Source of the DNA: Cupriavidus pauculus | Lineage (GTDB): Bacteria; Pseudomonadota; Gammaproteobacteria; Burkholderiales; Burkholderiaceae | Assembly (NCBI RefSeq): GCF_008693385.1 | Contig: NZ_CP044065.1 | Location: 2,728,001-2,792,000, forward strand | Reading direction: 5' to 3' | DNA length: 64,000 bases | In this document: positions 17,139 through 27,578 of the stretch, piece by piece | Layout: the number at the start of each line of letters is the position of its first letter | Position numbering within the stretch: the stretch's first letter is position 1 | Notes under the pieces: generated by a model | Seen by the model: the letters and a program-made list of their open reading frames with translations, nothing else | The model's database searches: none | What the model was told of the DNA's origin: nothing | Program-made: the position numbers and the translations under genes

Positions 17139-18107
17139 TCAGACAGCGCTGTGAGAAGTGGGCTCCGTTGTCCTACCCGCGACGGGCTCCGGCGCCACGG
17201 CGGGCTGCCGGGGCTCCCCACCCGACTGCGGCGCATTGTGGAGCCACGTGTCGAACACTTCGGGCGAATCCCCATGGCCCCACGACGCGCGCAGCTGCTG
17301 CATCAGCGGCGCGAGGCACTGCGTGTAGCGCTGGGCGGCCACGTGTGCGTGCGCGGCCAGCGCGTCCGCGCTTTCCCGCATCTGCGCCTCGATCGCGGCG
17401 CGTTCCTCGCCGATCTCCTTCTCGCGAAGGCCGAGCGCGTTGTACTTCTGGATCAGGAAACGCTGGTAATCGCCAGCGTCCGCGCCCTGCACGCCCTGCG
17501 CGTTGACCTGCTCGAAACGCATGACGATGCTGCCCGTCTCGCGCTCCACGTGCGCGGCCTCGGCCACGAGCGCCTGTGCCGCGTCCTGCAGCCGCAACGC
17601 CTCGCGGCGGTGGGTCTGCAGGCGCGAGGCTTCATCCTCGAATATGCGCTGGGCGGTCAGGTACGCCTGCACCAACGGCTGCGGTGCCACGACCAGCAGC
17701 GGATCCGCACCGCCCGCGCCGCGGCCGCTCATCAGCGCATCCTCGGGCACCCGCAGGTTGCCCATGTCCTCGAGCCAGCGTCCGCGCGCCATCACGGTGG
17801 CGACGGTATCGAGCGCGAGCTTGCGCAGCGCGTCGGCGCGCTGCGTTGCAACAGGCGTCCCCTCCGGCGTACCGGTCTCGGCATCGGCCAGCGGCCGCGC
17901 CGACTGGGCCGCGTGCGCGATCTCCGGCACGCAGGCGGCCACCGTGGTCGCCACGGATTCCGACATGGCCTGCGCGGAGCGCCGCACCGCGCGGCGCAGC
18001 TCGAAGCGCGCCAGCAGCATCATCAGCAGGCCGGCCACGAGCCAGGTCAGGATCGTTTCCGCATGCGCCAGCAGGAACTGGCGGATCTGTTCGACATCAA
18101 GGTTCAC
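17139..18107 (-). CDS. Unrecognised single-pass membrane protein with coiled coil
   Basis: I do not recognise this 322-residue protein. A GTG start follows a GGGAGGAC ribosome site. Residues about 16-35 (ETILTWLVAGLLMMLLARF) form one membrane helix followed by an arginine-rich stretch, implying a cytoplasmic bulk. The rest is alanine, glutamate and arginine rich and largely helical; residues about 185-280 look like coiled coil. The last 30 residues are proline and threonine rich. It lies between aspS, whose terminator isolates it, and nudB, two genes that are usually close neighbours in related genomes as far as I recall. Codon use looks native. It could be an envelope or division-associated scaffold, but nothing shows this. 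Confidence 0.7.
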   Translation of the reverse strand: MNLDVEQIRQFLLAHAETILTWLVAGLLMMLLARFELRRAVRRSAQAMSESVATTVAACVPEIAHAAQSARPLADAETGTPEGTPVATQRADALRKLALDTVATVMARGRWLEDMGNLRVPEDALMSGRGAGGADPLLVVAPQPLVQAYLTAQRIFEDEASRLQTHRREALRLQDAAQALVAEAAHVERETGSIVMRFEQVNAQGVQGADAGDYQRFLIQKYNALGLREKEIGEERAAIEAQMRESADALAAHAHVAAQRYTQCLAPLMQQLRASWGHGDSPEVFDTWLHNAPQSGGEPRQPAVAPEPVAGRTTEPTSHSAV

Positions 18108-18234
18108 GACTATGTCCTCCCGCGTCGCGGCGGTCTTCGTCGTGGACCGGCATCGCGCGCTTCCTTCGGAAGACATTGTTCCCGGCCCCATCGTTCCGGA
18201 ACGTAACAAATGGAAACGCATTGTTGTGGGGGCA

Positions 18235-18268
18235 ACAAAAAAGCCGCGTGGAGACGCGGCTTTTTTGT
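18235..18268 (-). terminator. Rho-independent terminator of aspS
   Basis: A perfect 15-base-pair inverted repeat has arms ACAAAAAAGCCGCGT and its complement around the loop GGAG, giving a GC stem with A and T flanks. It works in both directions by sequence. It lies 17 bp beyond the aspS stop and insulates the gene at 17139-18107. Confidence 0.92.
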
Positions 18269-18284
18269 GGTTTCGCGGAAGACG

Positions 18285-20090
18285 TCAGGCCGTCTTCGGC
18301 TCCTGCGTGCGCAGGCGGATATGGAGTTCGCGCAGTTGCTTCTCGTCGACGCTGCTCGGGGCCTGCGTCAGCAGATCCTGGGCACGCTGCGTCTTCGGGA
18401 AGGCGATCACGTCGCGGATGGAATCGGCGCCGGCCATCATCGTCACGATGCGGTCCAGGCCGAAGGCCAGGCCACCGTGCGGCGGTGCGCCATATTGCAG
18501 CGCATCGAGCAGGTAGCCGAACTTGGCACGCGCTTCTTCCTCGTTGATCTTGAGCGCGCGGAACACCTTGCTCTGCACGTCCTCGCGATAGATCCGCACC
18601 GAGCCGCCGCCCATTTCCCAGCCGTTCAACACCATGTCGTAGGCCTTGGCGATGCACTTGCCCGGATCCGTTTCCAGATACTGCAGGTGCTCGTCCTTCG
18701 GGCTCGTGAACGGGTGGTGCATGGCCACCCAGCGCGCGTCTTCCTCGTCGTACTCGAACATCGGGAAGTCGATCACCCACAGCGGCTTCCACACGTCCTC
18801 GAACAGGCCCGTGCTCTTGCCGAATTCCGAATGGCCGATCTTCAGGCGCAGCGCGCCGATCGAGTCGTTGACGATCTTGGCCTTGTCCGCGCCGAAGAAG
18901 ATGATGTCGCCATCCTTCGCTTCCGTGCGCTTGAGGATCTCGGCGATCGCGGCGTCGTGCAGGTTCTTGACGATCGGCGACTGCAGGCCGTCACGGCCCT
19001 TGGCCACTTCGTTCACCTTGATCCAGGCGAGGCCCTTGGCACCGTAGATGCCCACGAACTGCGTGTACGCGTCGATCTCGCCGCGCGAAATCGCGCCGCC
19101 GCCCGGCACGCGCAGGCCGACCACGCGGCCGCTGTCGCTGTTGGCCGGACCCGAGAACACCTTGAAGTCCACGTCCTTCATCACGTCGGTCAGCTCGGTG
19201 AATTCGAGCTTCACGCGCAGGTCGGGCTTGTCCGAACCGAAGCGGGCCATCGCCTCGCGGAACTCCATGACCGGGAAGGTCGCGTCGAGGTCAACGTCGA
19301 TCGCGTTCTTGAACACCGTGCGCATCATGTCCTCGAACAGGTCGCGAATCTCCTGCTCGGTGAGGAACGACGTTTCGCAGTCGATCTGCGTGAATTCGGG
19401 CTGGCGGTCGGCGCGCAGGTCCTCGTCGCGGAAGCACTTGGTGATCTGGTAGTAACGGTCGAAGCCCGAGACCATCAGCATCTGCTTGAAGATCTGCGGC
19501 GACTGCGGCAGCGCGAAGAAGTGGCCCGGGTTCACGCGGGACGGCACGAGGTAGTCGCGCGCGCCTTCGGGCGTGCTCTTGCCGAGCATCGGCGTCTCGA
19601 TGTCGATGAAGCCCTGCGCGTCCAGATACTTGCGCACTTCCATCGCCACCTTGTAGCGCAGGCGCAGGTTGTACTGCATCTGCGGACGGCGCAGGTCCAG
19701 CACGCGGTGCGTGAGGCGCGTGGTTTCCGACAGGTTGTCGTCGTCGAGCTGGAACGGCGGCGTGACCGACGGGTTCAGCACGCTCAGCTCGTGGCACAGC
19801 ACTTCGATCTTGCCCGAGGTCAGGTTCGCGTTCTCGGTGCCGGCCGGGCGCGGACGCACCTTGCCGGTCACGCGGATGCAGAACTCGTTGCGGATTTCCT
19901 CGGCCACCTTGAACATCTCGGGGCGGTCCGGATCGCACACCACCTGCACCAGGCCCTCGCGGTCGCGAAGGTCGATGAAGATCACGCCGCCATGGTCGCG
20001 GCGGCGCTGCACCCAGCCAGTGAGGGCCACTTCCTGGCCCGTCAGTTGTTCGGTCACCAGACCGCAGTAGTGAGTACGCATGGAGGACAT
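18285..20090 (-). CDS. aspS: Aspartyl-tRNA synthetase
   Basis: This 601-residue class II synthetase charges tRNA-Asp. The N-terminal OB fold carries [21 protein letters not shown] motifs of anticodon binding near residues 20-45, the catalytic domain contains the [16 protein letters not shown] motif 2, and motif 3 is seen as FGLDRI near the C-terminus. An insertion domain between motifs 2 and 3 makes it the long bacterial form. Two in-frame ATGs lie nine bases apart (20090 and 20081) with no strong ribosome site for either. The upstream DUF502 and FmdB genes are on the same strand and probably co-transcribed. Confidence 0.96.
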   Translation of the reverse strand: MSSMRTHYCGLVTEQLTGQEVALTGWVQRRRDHGGVIFIDLRDREGLVQVVCDPDRPEMFKVAEEIRNEFCIRVTGKVRPRPAGTENANLTSGKIEVLCHELSVLNPSVTPPFQLDDDNLSETTRLTHRVLDLRRPQMQYNLRLRYKVAMEVRKYLDAQGFIDIETPMLGKSTPEGARDYLVPSRVNPGHFFALPQSPQIFKQMLMVSGFDRYYQITKCFRDEDLRADRQPEFTQIDCETSFLTEQEIRDLFEDMMRTVFKNAIDVDLDATFPVMEFREAMARFGSDKPDLRVKLEFTELTDVMKDVDFKVFSGPANSDSGRVVGLRVPGGGAISRGEIDAYTQFVGIYGAKGLAWIKVNEVAKGRDGLQSPIVKNLHDAAIAEILKRTEAKDGDIIFFGADKAKIVNDSIGALRLKIGHSEFGKSTGLFEDVWKPLWVIDFPMFEYDEEDARWVAMHHPFTSPKDEHLQYLETDPGKCIAKAYDMVLNGWEMGGGSVRIYREDVQSKVFRALKINEEEARAKFGYLLDALQYGAPPHGGLAFGLDRIVTMMAGADSIRDVIAFPKTQRAQDLLTQAPSSVDEKQLRELHIRLRTQEPKTA

Positions 20091-20137
20091 AGGAAAAATT
20101 CCGGGTTGCGCGCGGGCGCTGTGCGGCCCGCTCGAAT

Positions 20138-20899
20138 TCAATGAGTATCGGTGGGATCGGCGGCAGTGACCGCTTCGGCGTCGCCGGCGGCCGCGCTCGT
20201 CACGGCAGCGGCTGCCACGGCGGCCGTGACCGCCACGGCTTCCTCGGCCACGGCGGCGCGTTCGTCCTGCTCGCTCTTGCGCGGCAGGTCGATCGGGGCC
20301 ACCACGCCCATCGAGACAATGTACTTGAGCGCGGCATCGACGGTCATGTCGAGCTCGATCGTATCGGCCTTGGGCATCATGAGGAAGAAGCCCGAGGTCG
20401 GATTCGGCGTGGTCGGCACGTAAACGCTCACGTACTCGCCCTGAAGGTGATTCTGCACGTCTCCGCCGGGCCGTCCGGTCAGAAACGCGATGGTCCAGGA
20501 GCCCTCGCGCGGATACTGCACGAGCAGCGCCTTGCGGAACGCGTTGCCCGACGAGGACAGCAGCGTGTCGGACACCTGCTTCACGCTGGTATAGATGGGG
20601 CCGACCACCGGAATGCGGCCCAGCAGCATTTCCCACCAGCGCACGAGGCGCTGGCCGATGAAGTTATGCGTGGCCACGCCCACGAGCAGGATGAACAGCA
20701 GCGTGAGGATCGCGCCCAGACCCGGAATGCGGCGGCCGAACAGGTTCTCCGGCTGCCACGACAGCGGCAGCAGGGCCATGCTCTGATCCATCGTGCCGAT
20801 GATCAGGTTCAGCACCCAGAGCGTGATGCCGAGCGGCACCAGCACGAGCAGCCCGGTCAGAAACCAGGTCTTGAAGGCGGAGGTCTTCTTGGTGGCCAC
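20138..20899 (-). CDS. DUF502 family membrane protein
   Basis: This 253-residue protein has two strongly hydrophobic segments near residues 12-35 and 60-85, then a conserved region with [15 protein letters not shown] and [11 protein letters not shown], which define the DUF502 family. Its function is unknown. The last 50 residues are alanine, valine and glutamate rich and low in complexity. The start is GTG after CCGGGACC. It lies 11 bp after fmdB and 47 bp before aspS, an order I recall as common in Burkholderiales, so the three probably form an operon. Confidence 0.88.
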   Translation of the reverse strand: MATKKTSAFKTWFLTGLLVLVPLGITLWVLNLIIGTMDQSMALLPLSWQPENLFGRRIPGLGAILTLLFILLVGVATHNFIGQRLVRWWEMLLGRIPVVGPIYTSVKQVSDTLLSSSGNAFRKALLVQYPREGSWTIAFLTGRPGGDVQNHLQGEYVSVYVPTTPNPTSGFFLMMPKADTIELDMTVDAALKYIVSMGVVAPIDLPRKSEQDERAAVAEEAVAVTAAVAAAAVTSAAAGDAEAVTAADPTDTH

Positions 20900-20910
20900 G
20901 ATGGTCCCGG

Positions 20911-21273
20911 TCAGGTGGCGGTGCCGCCGGACGACGCCGCCGGTTTCGCGCCACCGCTGTCGCCGCCCGAGGACGAGGACGACGGCGTGGAGGAGGCGGC
21001 GGACGACCCGGCGGAGGACGAGGCAGCGGACGTGTCCGATGCCGGCGCGCCCGACGAACCCGAAGCGGGCGCGCTGGCGCCGCCGCTACCGCCGCGGAAG
21101 TCGGTCACGTACCAGCCGGAGCCCTTGAGCTGGAACCCGGCCGCGGTCAGTTGTTTCTTGAAGCTGCCGGCCGTGCCGCAGGACGGGCAGTCCGTGAGCG
21201 GCGCATCGCTCATTTTTTGCAGCACATCGCGCCCGTGGCCGCAGGCTTCGCAACGGTAGGCATAGATCGGCAT
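20911..21273 (-). CDS. FmdB family zinc-ribbon protein
   Basis: This 120-residue protein starts with MPIYAYRCEACGHG and carries a second cysteine pair in CPSCG, so C8, C11, C29 and C32 form a zinc ribbon of the FmdB/CxxC_CxxC_SSSS family. Residues from about 60 onwards are a serine, alanine, glycine and proline tail without predicted fold. The family has been called a regulatory protein but has no firm function. It is the first gene of the fmdB-DUF502-aspS group. Confidence 0.88.
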   Translation of the reverse strand: MPIYAYRCEACGHGRDVLQKMSDAPLTDCPSCGTAGSFKKQLTAAGFQLKGSGWYVTDFRGGSGGASAPASGSSGAPASDTSAASSSAGSSAASSTPSSSSSGGDSGGAKPAASSGGTAT

Positions 21274-21397
21274 GGTCGTTCTTTCGCGAGAAAACTGAAA
21301 ATCAGCGGAACAAAACCTCGGATTATAAACCGTGGCTGGGTATTGGCCGCGAGGAAAAGCCGGTAAACACGAGCGTTATCCCGCGATCGACAAAAAG

Positions 21398-22834
21398 TTA
21401 TGCGGTGTGCACTTTCTCGACGCGCGGATGGTCGACGATCCACTGCGGCAACAGCGAGCCGAACACCATCCCGCCGAGGGAGAACATCAGGCCCACGAGT
21501 TGCGGCGGCACTGCGGCATCGGCGAACGCGACCTCGCACACGATCCACGACACGAGCCCGAGCAGAATGGACGCCAGGCCGCCCTGGCGGGTGGCAGGCT
21601 TCCAGAACAGGCCGAAGGCCAGCGGCACGAACGAGGACACCAGCGTGACCTTGTAGGCGTTCTCGACCATATGGAAGATGGACAGGTGCGAGTTCAGCGC
21701 GAACAGCGTCACCAGCGTCGTGAACACCAGCACCACGGCCTGCATCACGCGCAGGAACTTGCGGTCGTCCAGATGGCGGAAGTACGGGCGAAGGATGTTC
21801 TCCGCGAACGTGACCGACGGCGCCAGCAGCGTGGCCGAGGCGCAGCTCTTGATCGCGGACAGCAGCGCGCCGAAGAACATGACCTGCGCGAACAGCGGCG
21901 CGTGGTTCAGGATCAGCTGCGGCAGGATCAGCTGCGAATCGGTGTCGATGTACTTCTGCACCATCGCGGGGTCGATCAGCGTGGCCGAGTAGGCCAGGAA
22001 CATCGGGATGAACGCGAAGCAGAAGTACAGCACGCCGCCGAGCACCGACGCGTGGCCCGCGATCTTCTCGGTGCGGGACGAGGTCACGCGCTGGAACACG
22101 TCCTGCTGCGGAATCGACCCGAGCATCATGGTGAACAGCGCCGCGGCAAACCCGATGATCTGGAGCAGGTCCAGCGACGGCAGGAATTCGAACTTGCCGG
22201 CCGCGGCCGCGTGGGACACCACGGTCATCACGCCGCCGGCCTGGCTGCTGACTTCCATGCCGATATAGAGCATGCCCACCACGATGATGATCATCTGGAG
22301 GAAGTCCGTCACCGCCACCGCCCACATGCCGCCGAACAGCGTGTACACGAGCACGCTGGCCGCGCCGATCATCATGCCGGCTTCCTGCGACAGCGCGCCG
22401 TCGGACACCGTGAAGAAGACCAGGCCCAGGGCCTTGATCTGCGCCGCCACCCAGCCCAGGTACGACACCACGATGCACAGCGTGGTCAGTACCTCGGCCA
22501 CGCGGCCGTACCGGTTGTGATAGTAGTCGCCGATCGTCAGCAGGTTCATCCGGTACAGCGGCCGGGCGAAGAACAGACCGACGAGGATCAGGCACAGCGA
22601 GGAGCCGAATGGGTCGGAGACGACGCCCGATAACCCTTCGCGCAGGAAGACGGCCGGAATGCCGAGCACCGTTTCGGAGCCGAACCACGTCGCGAAGACC
22701 GTCGCGGTGACGATATAGAACGGGAGGCTGCGGCCGGCGACCGCGAAGTCCTTGGTGTTGCGGACGCGCAGCGCCGCCCACAGGCCAATACCGACCGAAA
22801 TGACCCAATAGATGATGACGAACCAGATCAGCAT
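21398..22834 (-). CDS. Sodium:solute symporter (SSS family)
   Basis: This 478-residue integral membrane protein has about thirteen hydrophobic segments. Signatures of the SSS family include NTKDFAVAGRSLPF near residues 27-40, FATWFGSETVLG and the SSRT segment after IPQQDVFQRV. It would import a small organic solute with sodium. I cannot name the substrate; the family includes proline, pantothenate and monocarboxylate carriers. It lies downstream of ubiB on the same strand with 65 bp between them and is followed by fmdB. Confidence 0.88.
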   Translation of the reverse strand: MLIWFVIIYWVISVGIGLWAALRVRNTKDFAVAGRSLPFYIVTATVFATWFGSETVLGIPAVFLREGLSGVVSDPFGSSLCLILVGLFFARPLYRMNLLTIGDYYHNRYGRVAEVLTTLCIVVSYLGWVAAQIKALGLVFFTVSDGALSQEAGMMIGAASVLVYTLFGGMWAVAVTDFLQMIIIVVGMLYIGMEVSSQAGGVMTVVSHAAAAGKFEFLPSLDLLQIIGFAAALFTMMLGSIPQQDVFQRVTSSRTEKIAGHASVLGGVLYFCFAFIPMFLAYSATLIDPAMVQKYIDTDSQLILPQLILNHAPLFAQVMFFGALLSAIKSCASATLLAPSVTFAENILRPYFRHLDDRKFLRVMQAVVLVFTTLVTLFALNSHLSIFHMVENAYKVTLVSSFVPLAFGLFWKPATRQGGLASILLGLVSWIVCEVAFADAAVPPQLVGLMFSLGGMVFGSLLPQWIVDHPRVEKVHTA

Positions 22835-22899
22835 GCCGGTGCCGTAGCCGATTTGAAAACGCGGATTATAACGGCATGGCCCGCGGGATCAGCGCGGTT

Positions 22900-24480
22900 T
22901 TATCCGAGGTGCCCGCCCCAGGACAAAATCTGCATGATCACCACGCCGGCCATGAAGCCGCCCACGAGCATCAGCGCGGCGGCGAAGATGCGGTTGGTGC
23001 GGCGCTGCTCGGCCACGAGCATGGCCAGCAGCTTCTCCGTTTCGCCATTGTTGTGCAACGCGCGGCGTTCCAGGAACTGATGCGCGAGGCGCGGGAAGTC
23101 CGGCAGCATCTTGGCCCACTGCGGCGCTTCCACCTTGATGCGCTCCCAGGCGCCCTGCCAGCCCACCTGCTCGTGCATCCACCGTTCGAGGAACGGCTTG
23201 GCGGTTTTCCACAGGTCGAGGTCGGGGTCGAGCTGGCGGCCGAGGCCCTCGATATTGAGCAGCGTCTTCTGCAGCAGGACCAGCTGCGGCTGGATCTCCA
23301 CGTTGAAGCGCCGCGAGGTCTGGAACAGCCGCATCAGCACGAGGCCCAGCGAGATCTGGTGCAGCGGCTTGTCGAAGTACGGCTCGCAGCACGCGCGCAC
23401 CGCGCTTTCCAGTTCCTCCACGCGCGTCTCGGGCGGCACCCAGCCCGACTCCACGTGCAGCAGCGCCACGCGATGGTAGTCGCGGCGGAAGAACGCGATG
23501 AAATTCTGCGCGAGGTAGTTCTTGTCGAATTCGGACAGCGCGCCGACGATGCCGAAGTCCAGCGCGATATAGCGGCCGAACGTCTCGGGTGCCACCGACA
23601 CGAGGATATTGCCGGGGTGCATGTCCGCGTGGAAAAAGCCGTCGCGGAACACCTGCGTGAAGAAGATCTCCACGCCCTCCTCGGCCAGCTTGTGCATATC
23701 GACGCCGGCGGCCCGGAGCGCTTCCGTGCGCGAGATCGGAATGCCGTGCATGCGCTCCATCACGAAGACGCAGCTCGTGCACCAGTCCCAGAACACCTCG
23801 GGCACCAGCAGCAGGTTCGTGTCCTGGAAATTGCGGCGCAGCTGGCTCGCGTTGGCGGCCTCGATCATCAGGTCGAGCTCGTCGTGCAGGTACTTGTCGA
23901 ACTCGGCGACCACCTCGCGCGGCTTCAGGCGACGGCCGTCGGCCCAGACGCGCTCGAGCCACGTGGCCATGTCGCGCATCAGCGCCAGATCGCTGTCGAT
24001 CACGGGCAGCATGCCCGGACGCAGCACCTTCACGGCAACCTCGCGGCCATGGCTCGGGCCGCCGCGCAGCGTGGCGAAGTGCACCTGCGCGATCGACGCG
24101 CTGGCCACCGGCTGCTGCTCGAAGTTCTGGAACAGCTGCTCGAGCGGCTTGCCCAGCGAACGCTCGATGATCCCGACCGCGATCGCGGAGTCGAACGGCG
24201 GCACCTGATCCTGCAGCATCGCGAGTTCGTCGGCGATATCGGGCGGCATGAGGTCGCGCCGCGTGGACAGGACCTGGCCGAATTTCACGAAGATCGGGCC
24301 CAGCGCGGTCAGCGCGAGTCGCAGACGGACGCCGCGCGGCTGTTCCAGTTTCCGGCCGATCGTGATGACACGGACGAGGAACTTGATCTTGCGGTCGTTG
24401 AAGCCGGACAGCACGAGTTCGTCGAGACCGTAATACAGCACGACGAAGAGGATCTTGCAGAGACGCAGAAGGCGGGTCAT
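22900..24480 (-). CDS. ubiB: Ubiquinone biosynthesis kinase-like protein UbiB
   Basis: This 526-residue ABC1/ADCK-type atypical kinase supports ubiquinone synthesis at the inner membrane. The KxGQ motif is KFGQ (66-69), the alanine-rich loop ASASIAQVH starts at 126, the invariant lysine is K151, and HADMHPGN and LDFG carry the catalytic and metal residues. Two C-terminal hydrophobic helices (last 35 residues) anchor it. The length agrees with E. coli UbiB (546). I chose MTRLLRLCK; the frame is open further upstream but without family similarity. It follows ubiJ by 79 bp. Confidence 0.94.
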   Translation of the reverse strand: MTRLLRLCKILFVVLYYGLDELVLSGFNDRKIKFLVRVITIGRKLEQPRGVRLRLALTALGPIFVKFGQVLSTRRDLMPPDIADELAMLQDQVPPFDSAIAVGIIERSLGKPLEQLFQNFEQQPVASASIAQVHFATLRGGPSHGREVAVKVLRPGMLPVIDSDLALMRDMATWLERVWADGRRLKPREVVAEFDKYLHDELDLMIEAANASQLRRNFQDTNLLLVPEVFWDWCTSCVFVMERMHGIPISRTEALRAAGVDMHKLAEEGVEIFFTQVFRDGFFHADMHPGNILVSVAPETFGRYIALDFGIVGALSEFDKNYLAQNFIAFFRRDYHRVALLHVESGWVPPETRVEELESAVRACCEPYFDKPLHQISLGLVLMRLFQTSRRFNVEIQPQLVLLQKTLLNIEGLGRQLDPDLDLWKTAKPFLERWMHEQVGWQGAWERIKVEAPQWAKMLPDFPRLAHQFLERRALHNNGETEKLLAMLVAEQRRTNRIFAAALMLVGGFMAGVVIMQILSWGGHLG

Positions 24481-24559
24481 TCGGGGGAGTGGAATCCGGA
24501 AACCGGGCCGCGCATGGCGGCAGGAAACAGCGAGTGTAGCCGACGCACGTGTCGGCGCT

Positions 24560-25219
24560 TCAGCGGCCCGCGCGGTCGAGCCGCTCCAGCCGCTTCTCGA
24601 GCCGGGCCAGATCGTCGCGCAGCCGCGAGACGTCGCCGCCAAACTGCTCCAGCGCCGTGTGGCGCACCAGCGTCGGCCGTTCGTCCAGCAGGTATTCGGT
24701 CACGTTATCCACGAGCGCGCGGCCCACGCGGGTCGCGCCCTCGTGCACCTGCCGGGCGCCATCGACCGCGCGCTGGGCCACGCTGTCCGCCAGCGGGCCG
24801 CCGATCGACCCGCCCAGCACGCCGCGCAGCGCGCGCGACAGGTCCTCGGCGGCATCCCAGCGCAGATGGCGGGCCAGCGTGGAGACCACGTTGGCGAATT
24901 CGGCATCGCCATCGATGCGCACATGGCGCATCGCGGCGGCCTGCCCGCCCTCGGCCACATCGGCGACGACCAGCGGCCACTGTTGCAGCGGCACGCGCAG
25001 CGTCACCGCGGGCGCATCGGCCGGCGAATCGCTATCGGGCGCCCGCTCGATGCCGCCCTGCGCCGTGACCTTGAGCGACAGCGCGAACGCCGCGGCATCG
25101 AAACGGATCGTGCGGCCCGCGAACGGCGCCAGCAGCCCGCAGGCCCACGGTTCCTGCTCGATCAGATGATTGAGGGCGGCGACGACCGGCGCGGCCAGGG
25201 GAGTAGGCAGAGCGTTCAT
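24560..25219 (-). CDS. ubiJ: Ubiquinone biosynthesis accessory factor UbiJ (SCP2 domain)
   Basis: This 219-residue protein has an N-terminal SCP2-like lipid-binding fold (about 10-120) with [14 protein letters not shown] and VRIDGDAEF, followed by a helical tail ending in a coiled segment. UbiJ binds hydrophobic ubiquinone intermediates in the soluble Ubi complex. Position next to ubiB and ubiE supports the call. A terminator of the upstream Tim44-domain gene lies 20-48 bp before its start, so it probably has its own promoter or depends on read-through. Confidence 0.9.
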   Translation of the reverse strand: MNALPTPLAAPVVAALNHLIEQEPWACGLLAPFAGRTIRFDAAAFALSLKVTAQGGIERAPDSDSPADAPAVTLRVPLQQWPLVVADVAEGGQAAAMRHVRIDGDAEFANVVSTLARHLRWDAAEDLSRALRGVLGGSIGGPLADSVAQRAVDGARQVHEGATRVGRALVDNVTEYLLDERPTLVRHTALEQFGGDVSRLRDDLARLEKRLERLDRAGR

Positions 25220-25238
25220 GGCGTGCGTGAAGATGCGG

Positions 25239-25267
25239 AAAAAAGAAGGCCCACGCGAGCGTGGGCC
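25239..25267 (-). terminator. Rho-independent terminator of the Tim44-domain gene
   Basis: The hairpin GGCCCACG-CGAG-CGTGGGCC (25248-25267) is followed on the minus strand by TTCTTTTTT. It lies about 50 bp after the Tim44-domain gene stop and before ubiJ. Confidence 0.88.
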
Positions 25268-25319
25268 TCCATTCTAAGCTACTTGCCCGCCGCATCACTT
25301 GCCGGCAGGCGGCGCGGGA

Positions 25320-26318
25320 TCAGGCGTCCTGCTGAATGCCCGCCAGCAGCCAGCCACCGCCGTTGACCGGCTTGGCCAGGTTCCAGACCTCGGCGAACGG
25401 CTGGGCGGCTTCGCCCACGCGCTCGCGGATCATGCCCGAGAAGCGCACGCTGGCCACATGCTGCGTCGGCGTCGATTCGATGCCCAGCAGCTGGGCTTCC
25501 AGCGTGACCACGTCGGTCTTGTTGACCTCGGCGCCGCGCTCGGACAGGTCCATGCGGATCTCGGCGAACATTTCCGGCGTGGTGAATTCGCGGATATCGT
25601 CGAGGTTGCCCGCATCCCACGCGGCCTGCAGACGCACATAGTGCACCTTGGCATTGCGCAGGAAGTTCTCGGTATCGAAGTCCGCCGGCACGCCCCAGGC
25701 CTGCTGGGGGGCCGAACCGGCCGCCACACCGGCGACGGCGCCGGCGGCCCCGGCGGCGGGCTGCTCGGCCTGACGGAACGTGGGCTCCGACTGGCGAACC
25801 TCGGGCTGTGCCACCTTGGGCTGACCGAACGCCGGCTCGCGGTTACCGCCCGCGGCCCCATTGCCCATGCCCGCGAAGGCCGGCTCGCGGCGCTGCGCGC
25901 CACCGCCACGGAACTTGCGGATCAGCCAGATGGCCGCGAACGCGATCAGCGCGATGATGATCAGGTTACCGAGGAAGCCGGCCATCGCTTCGCCCAGACC
26001 GAAGTGCGAAAGCAGGTAGCCCAGGCCCAGACCGGCGGCCAGGCCGCCGAGCATGCCGCCCCAGTTGCGCTTGGGCGCGGCGGCTGCCGCGCCGCCCGCC
26101 GCGGCGCCTGCCGTGGCCGGTGCCGCCTGCTGCGCGGGCGCGCCCTGCTGCGCCGGCGGCGTCTGCGGCGCCTGCTGGCGCTGCTGCGTCACCTGCGACG
26201 ATTGCTTGCCCACACTGCGCGATCCGCCAAGCCGCTTGGCTTCGGCGTCCAGCGCGACCCCTAGCGCCAGCGTCATGATCAGCGACGCGGCAAGGAACTT
26301 TCCGCGAAAAGTAGACAT
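25320..26318 (-). CDS. Tim44-like domain membrane protein
   Basis: This 332-residue protein has an N-terminal signal-type helix (residues 5-25), a glutamine, proline and alanine rich segment (40-85), a glycine-rich and then hydrophobic region (about 88-135) that should be membrane-embedded, a disordered linker, and a C-terminal Tim44-like domain (about 205-332) with FLRNAKVHYVRLQAAWD. The start ATG follows AGGGGATC with suitable spacing. Family members in proteobacteria have no settled role. Its place between ubiE and ubiJ suggests a link to ubiquinone or inner-membrane function, which is an inference. Confidence 0.88.
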   Translation of the reverse strand: MSTFRGKFLAASLIMTLALGVALDAEAKRLGGSRSVGKQSSQVTQQRQQAPQTPPAQQGAPAQQAAPATAGAAAGGAAAAAPKRNWGGMLGGLAAGLGLGYLLSHFGLGEAMAGFLGNLIIIALIAFAAIWLIRKFRGGGAQRREPAFAGMGNGAAGGNREPAFGQPKVAQPEVRQSEPTFRQAEQPAAGAAGAVAGVAAGSAPQQAWGVPADFDTENFLRNAKVHYVRLQAAWDAGNLDDIREFTTPEMFAEIRMDLSERGAEVNKTDVVTLEAQLLGIESTPTQHVASVRFSGMIRERVGEAAQPFAEVWNLAKPVNGGGWLLAGIQQDA

Positions 26319-26402
26319 ATGTTGTGATCCCCTGTCAGATCCGGTCATTGTTCATATAACTGAGGCCGTTGCCCCGTCTTTTCAATGACCATGCATGGCG
26401 AG

Positions 26403-27134
26403 TTAGTACTTTCGCCCGACGTGGAGCGCCACCACTCCGGCCGTCAGATTGAAGTATTCGACCTGTTCCAGGCCAGCTTGTTCCATTAAGCGTACAAGCG
26501 AAGCCTGGTCTGGATGCATTCTGATCGATTCGGCGAGGTAGCGATAGCTAGGGGCATCCCCTGCCACGCGCTCGCCGAGCCATGGGAGCACCTTGAACGA
26601 GTAGACATCGTAGGCCTTCTCGAGCGGTTTCCATACCTTGGAGAACTCGAGCACCATGACCTTGCCGCCCGGCTTGGTCACACGCCGCATCTCGGCGATG
26701 GCGCGGTCCTTGTGGGTCATGTTGCGGAGGCCGAACGCCACCGTCACCACATCGAAGTAGTTGTCCGGGAACGGAATCTTTTCCGCATCGCACAACGCCA
26801 CCGGCGTCACCACGCCCTTGTCCAGCAGGCGGTCGCGGCCCACGCGCAGCATCGACTCGTTGATGTCGGTGAGCCAGACCTGGCCGGTCGGGCCCGCCGC
26901 CTTGGCGAACGCGCGCGCGAGGTCGCCCGTGCCGCCGGCGATGTCCAGCACCTTCTGGCCGGGCCGCACGTTGGCCTGCCCGATCGTGAACATCTTCCAG
27001 AGCCGGTGCATGCCGCCCGACATCAGGTCGTTCATCACGTCGTACTTGCTGGCCACCGAATGGAAGACGCCCGCGACCTTGCCGGCCTTCTCCGTCTCCT
27101 CGACCTTCTCAAACCCGAAGTGGGTCTCGCTCAT
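26403..27134 (-). CDS. ubiE: Ubiquinone/menaquinone C-methyltransferase UbiE
   Basis: This 243-residue SAM-dependent methyltransferase performs the C-methylation step in ubiquinone synthesis. The SAM-binding motif is LDIAGGTGD (63-71), followed by [20 protein letters not shown] and GLRNM, all UbiE signatures. It ends in [10 protein letters not shown] like other members. The ATG has AGGAG eight bases upstream. It follows the DUF971 gene by 19 bp and precedes the Tim44-domain gene. Confidence 0.96.
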   Translation of the reverse strand: MSETHFGFEKVEETEKAGKVAGVFHSVASKYDVMNDLMSGGMHRLWKMFTIGQANVRPGQKVLDIAGGTGDLARAFAKAAGPTGQVWLTDINESMLRVGRDRLLDKGVVTPVALCDAEKIPFPDNYFDVVTVAFGLRNMTHKDRAIAEMRRVTKPGGKVMVLEFSKVWKPLEKAYDVYSFKVLPWLGERVAGDAPSYRYLAESIRMHPDQASLVRLMEQAGLEQVEYFNLTAGVVALHVGRKY

Positions 27135-27153
27135 GTTCCAGAACTCCTGCTAT

Positions 27154-27570
27154 TCAATGATGATGGCCACAGGCGTGGCCGCCCGGCGCGGCCATCGGCG
27201 CATCGCGGTCGAGGCCGGCGGCCTCGAGGCGCTTCAGGTAATCGTTCCACACGGTGTCCTGCTGGTCGCCGAGGCGGTGCAGCAGCTCCCACGAGTAGAT
27301 GCCGGTCTCGTGGCCGTCGTCGAAGCGGATCAGGATCGCGTAGTTGCCCACGGGCTCCACGGCGGAGATACCGACATCGCGCTTGCCGGTCTGCAGCGTT
27401 TCCTGCCCCGGACCGTGGCCCTGCACTTCGGCCGAGGGCGAGCAGACGCGCAGCAGTTCGAACGGCAGCCGGTAGGTGCGGCCGTTGTCGAAGCCGATTT
27501 CGAGGACGCGCGACTGCGTGTGGACCGTCAGCGCGGTGGGGTGCGGGGTATCTTTCTCTAGGCCAGCCAT
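27154..27570 (-). CDS. DUF971 family protein with histidine-rich tail
   Basis: This 138-residue protein has a single DUF971 domain (about 10-115), the fold found at the N-terminus of gamma-butyrobetaine hydroxylases, with LEIGFDNGRTYRLPFELLR and DDGHETGIYSWELLH. The free-standing bacterial form is linked by context to iron-sulfur proteins but has no proven role. The C-terminus GGHACGHHH could bind metal. I chose MAGLEKDT; an ATG at 27582 overlaps the upstream ABC stop as ATGA but its AGGAGG is too close to be used. It is probably translated in the ABC-DUF971-ubiE transcript. Confidence 0.85.
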   Translation of the reverse strand: MAGLEKDTPHPTALTVHTQSRVLEIGFDNGRTYRLPFELLRVCSPSAEVQGHGPGQETLQTGKRDVGISAVEPVGNYAILIRFDDGHETGIYSWELLHRLGDQQDTVWNDYLKRLEAAGLDRDAPMAAPGGHACGHHH

Positions 27571-27578
27571 AGATGGGG

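Noticed and set aside
22876..25068. A 730-codon plus-strand open frame opposite ubiB and ubiJ
   Set aside because: It spans two well-supported minus-strand genes and shows no recognisable motif.
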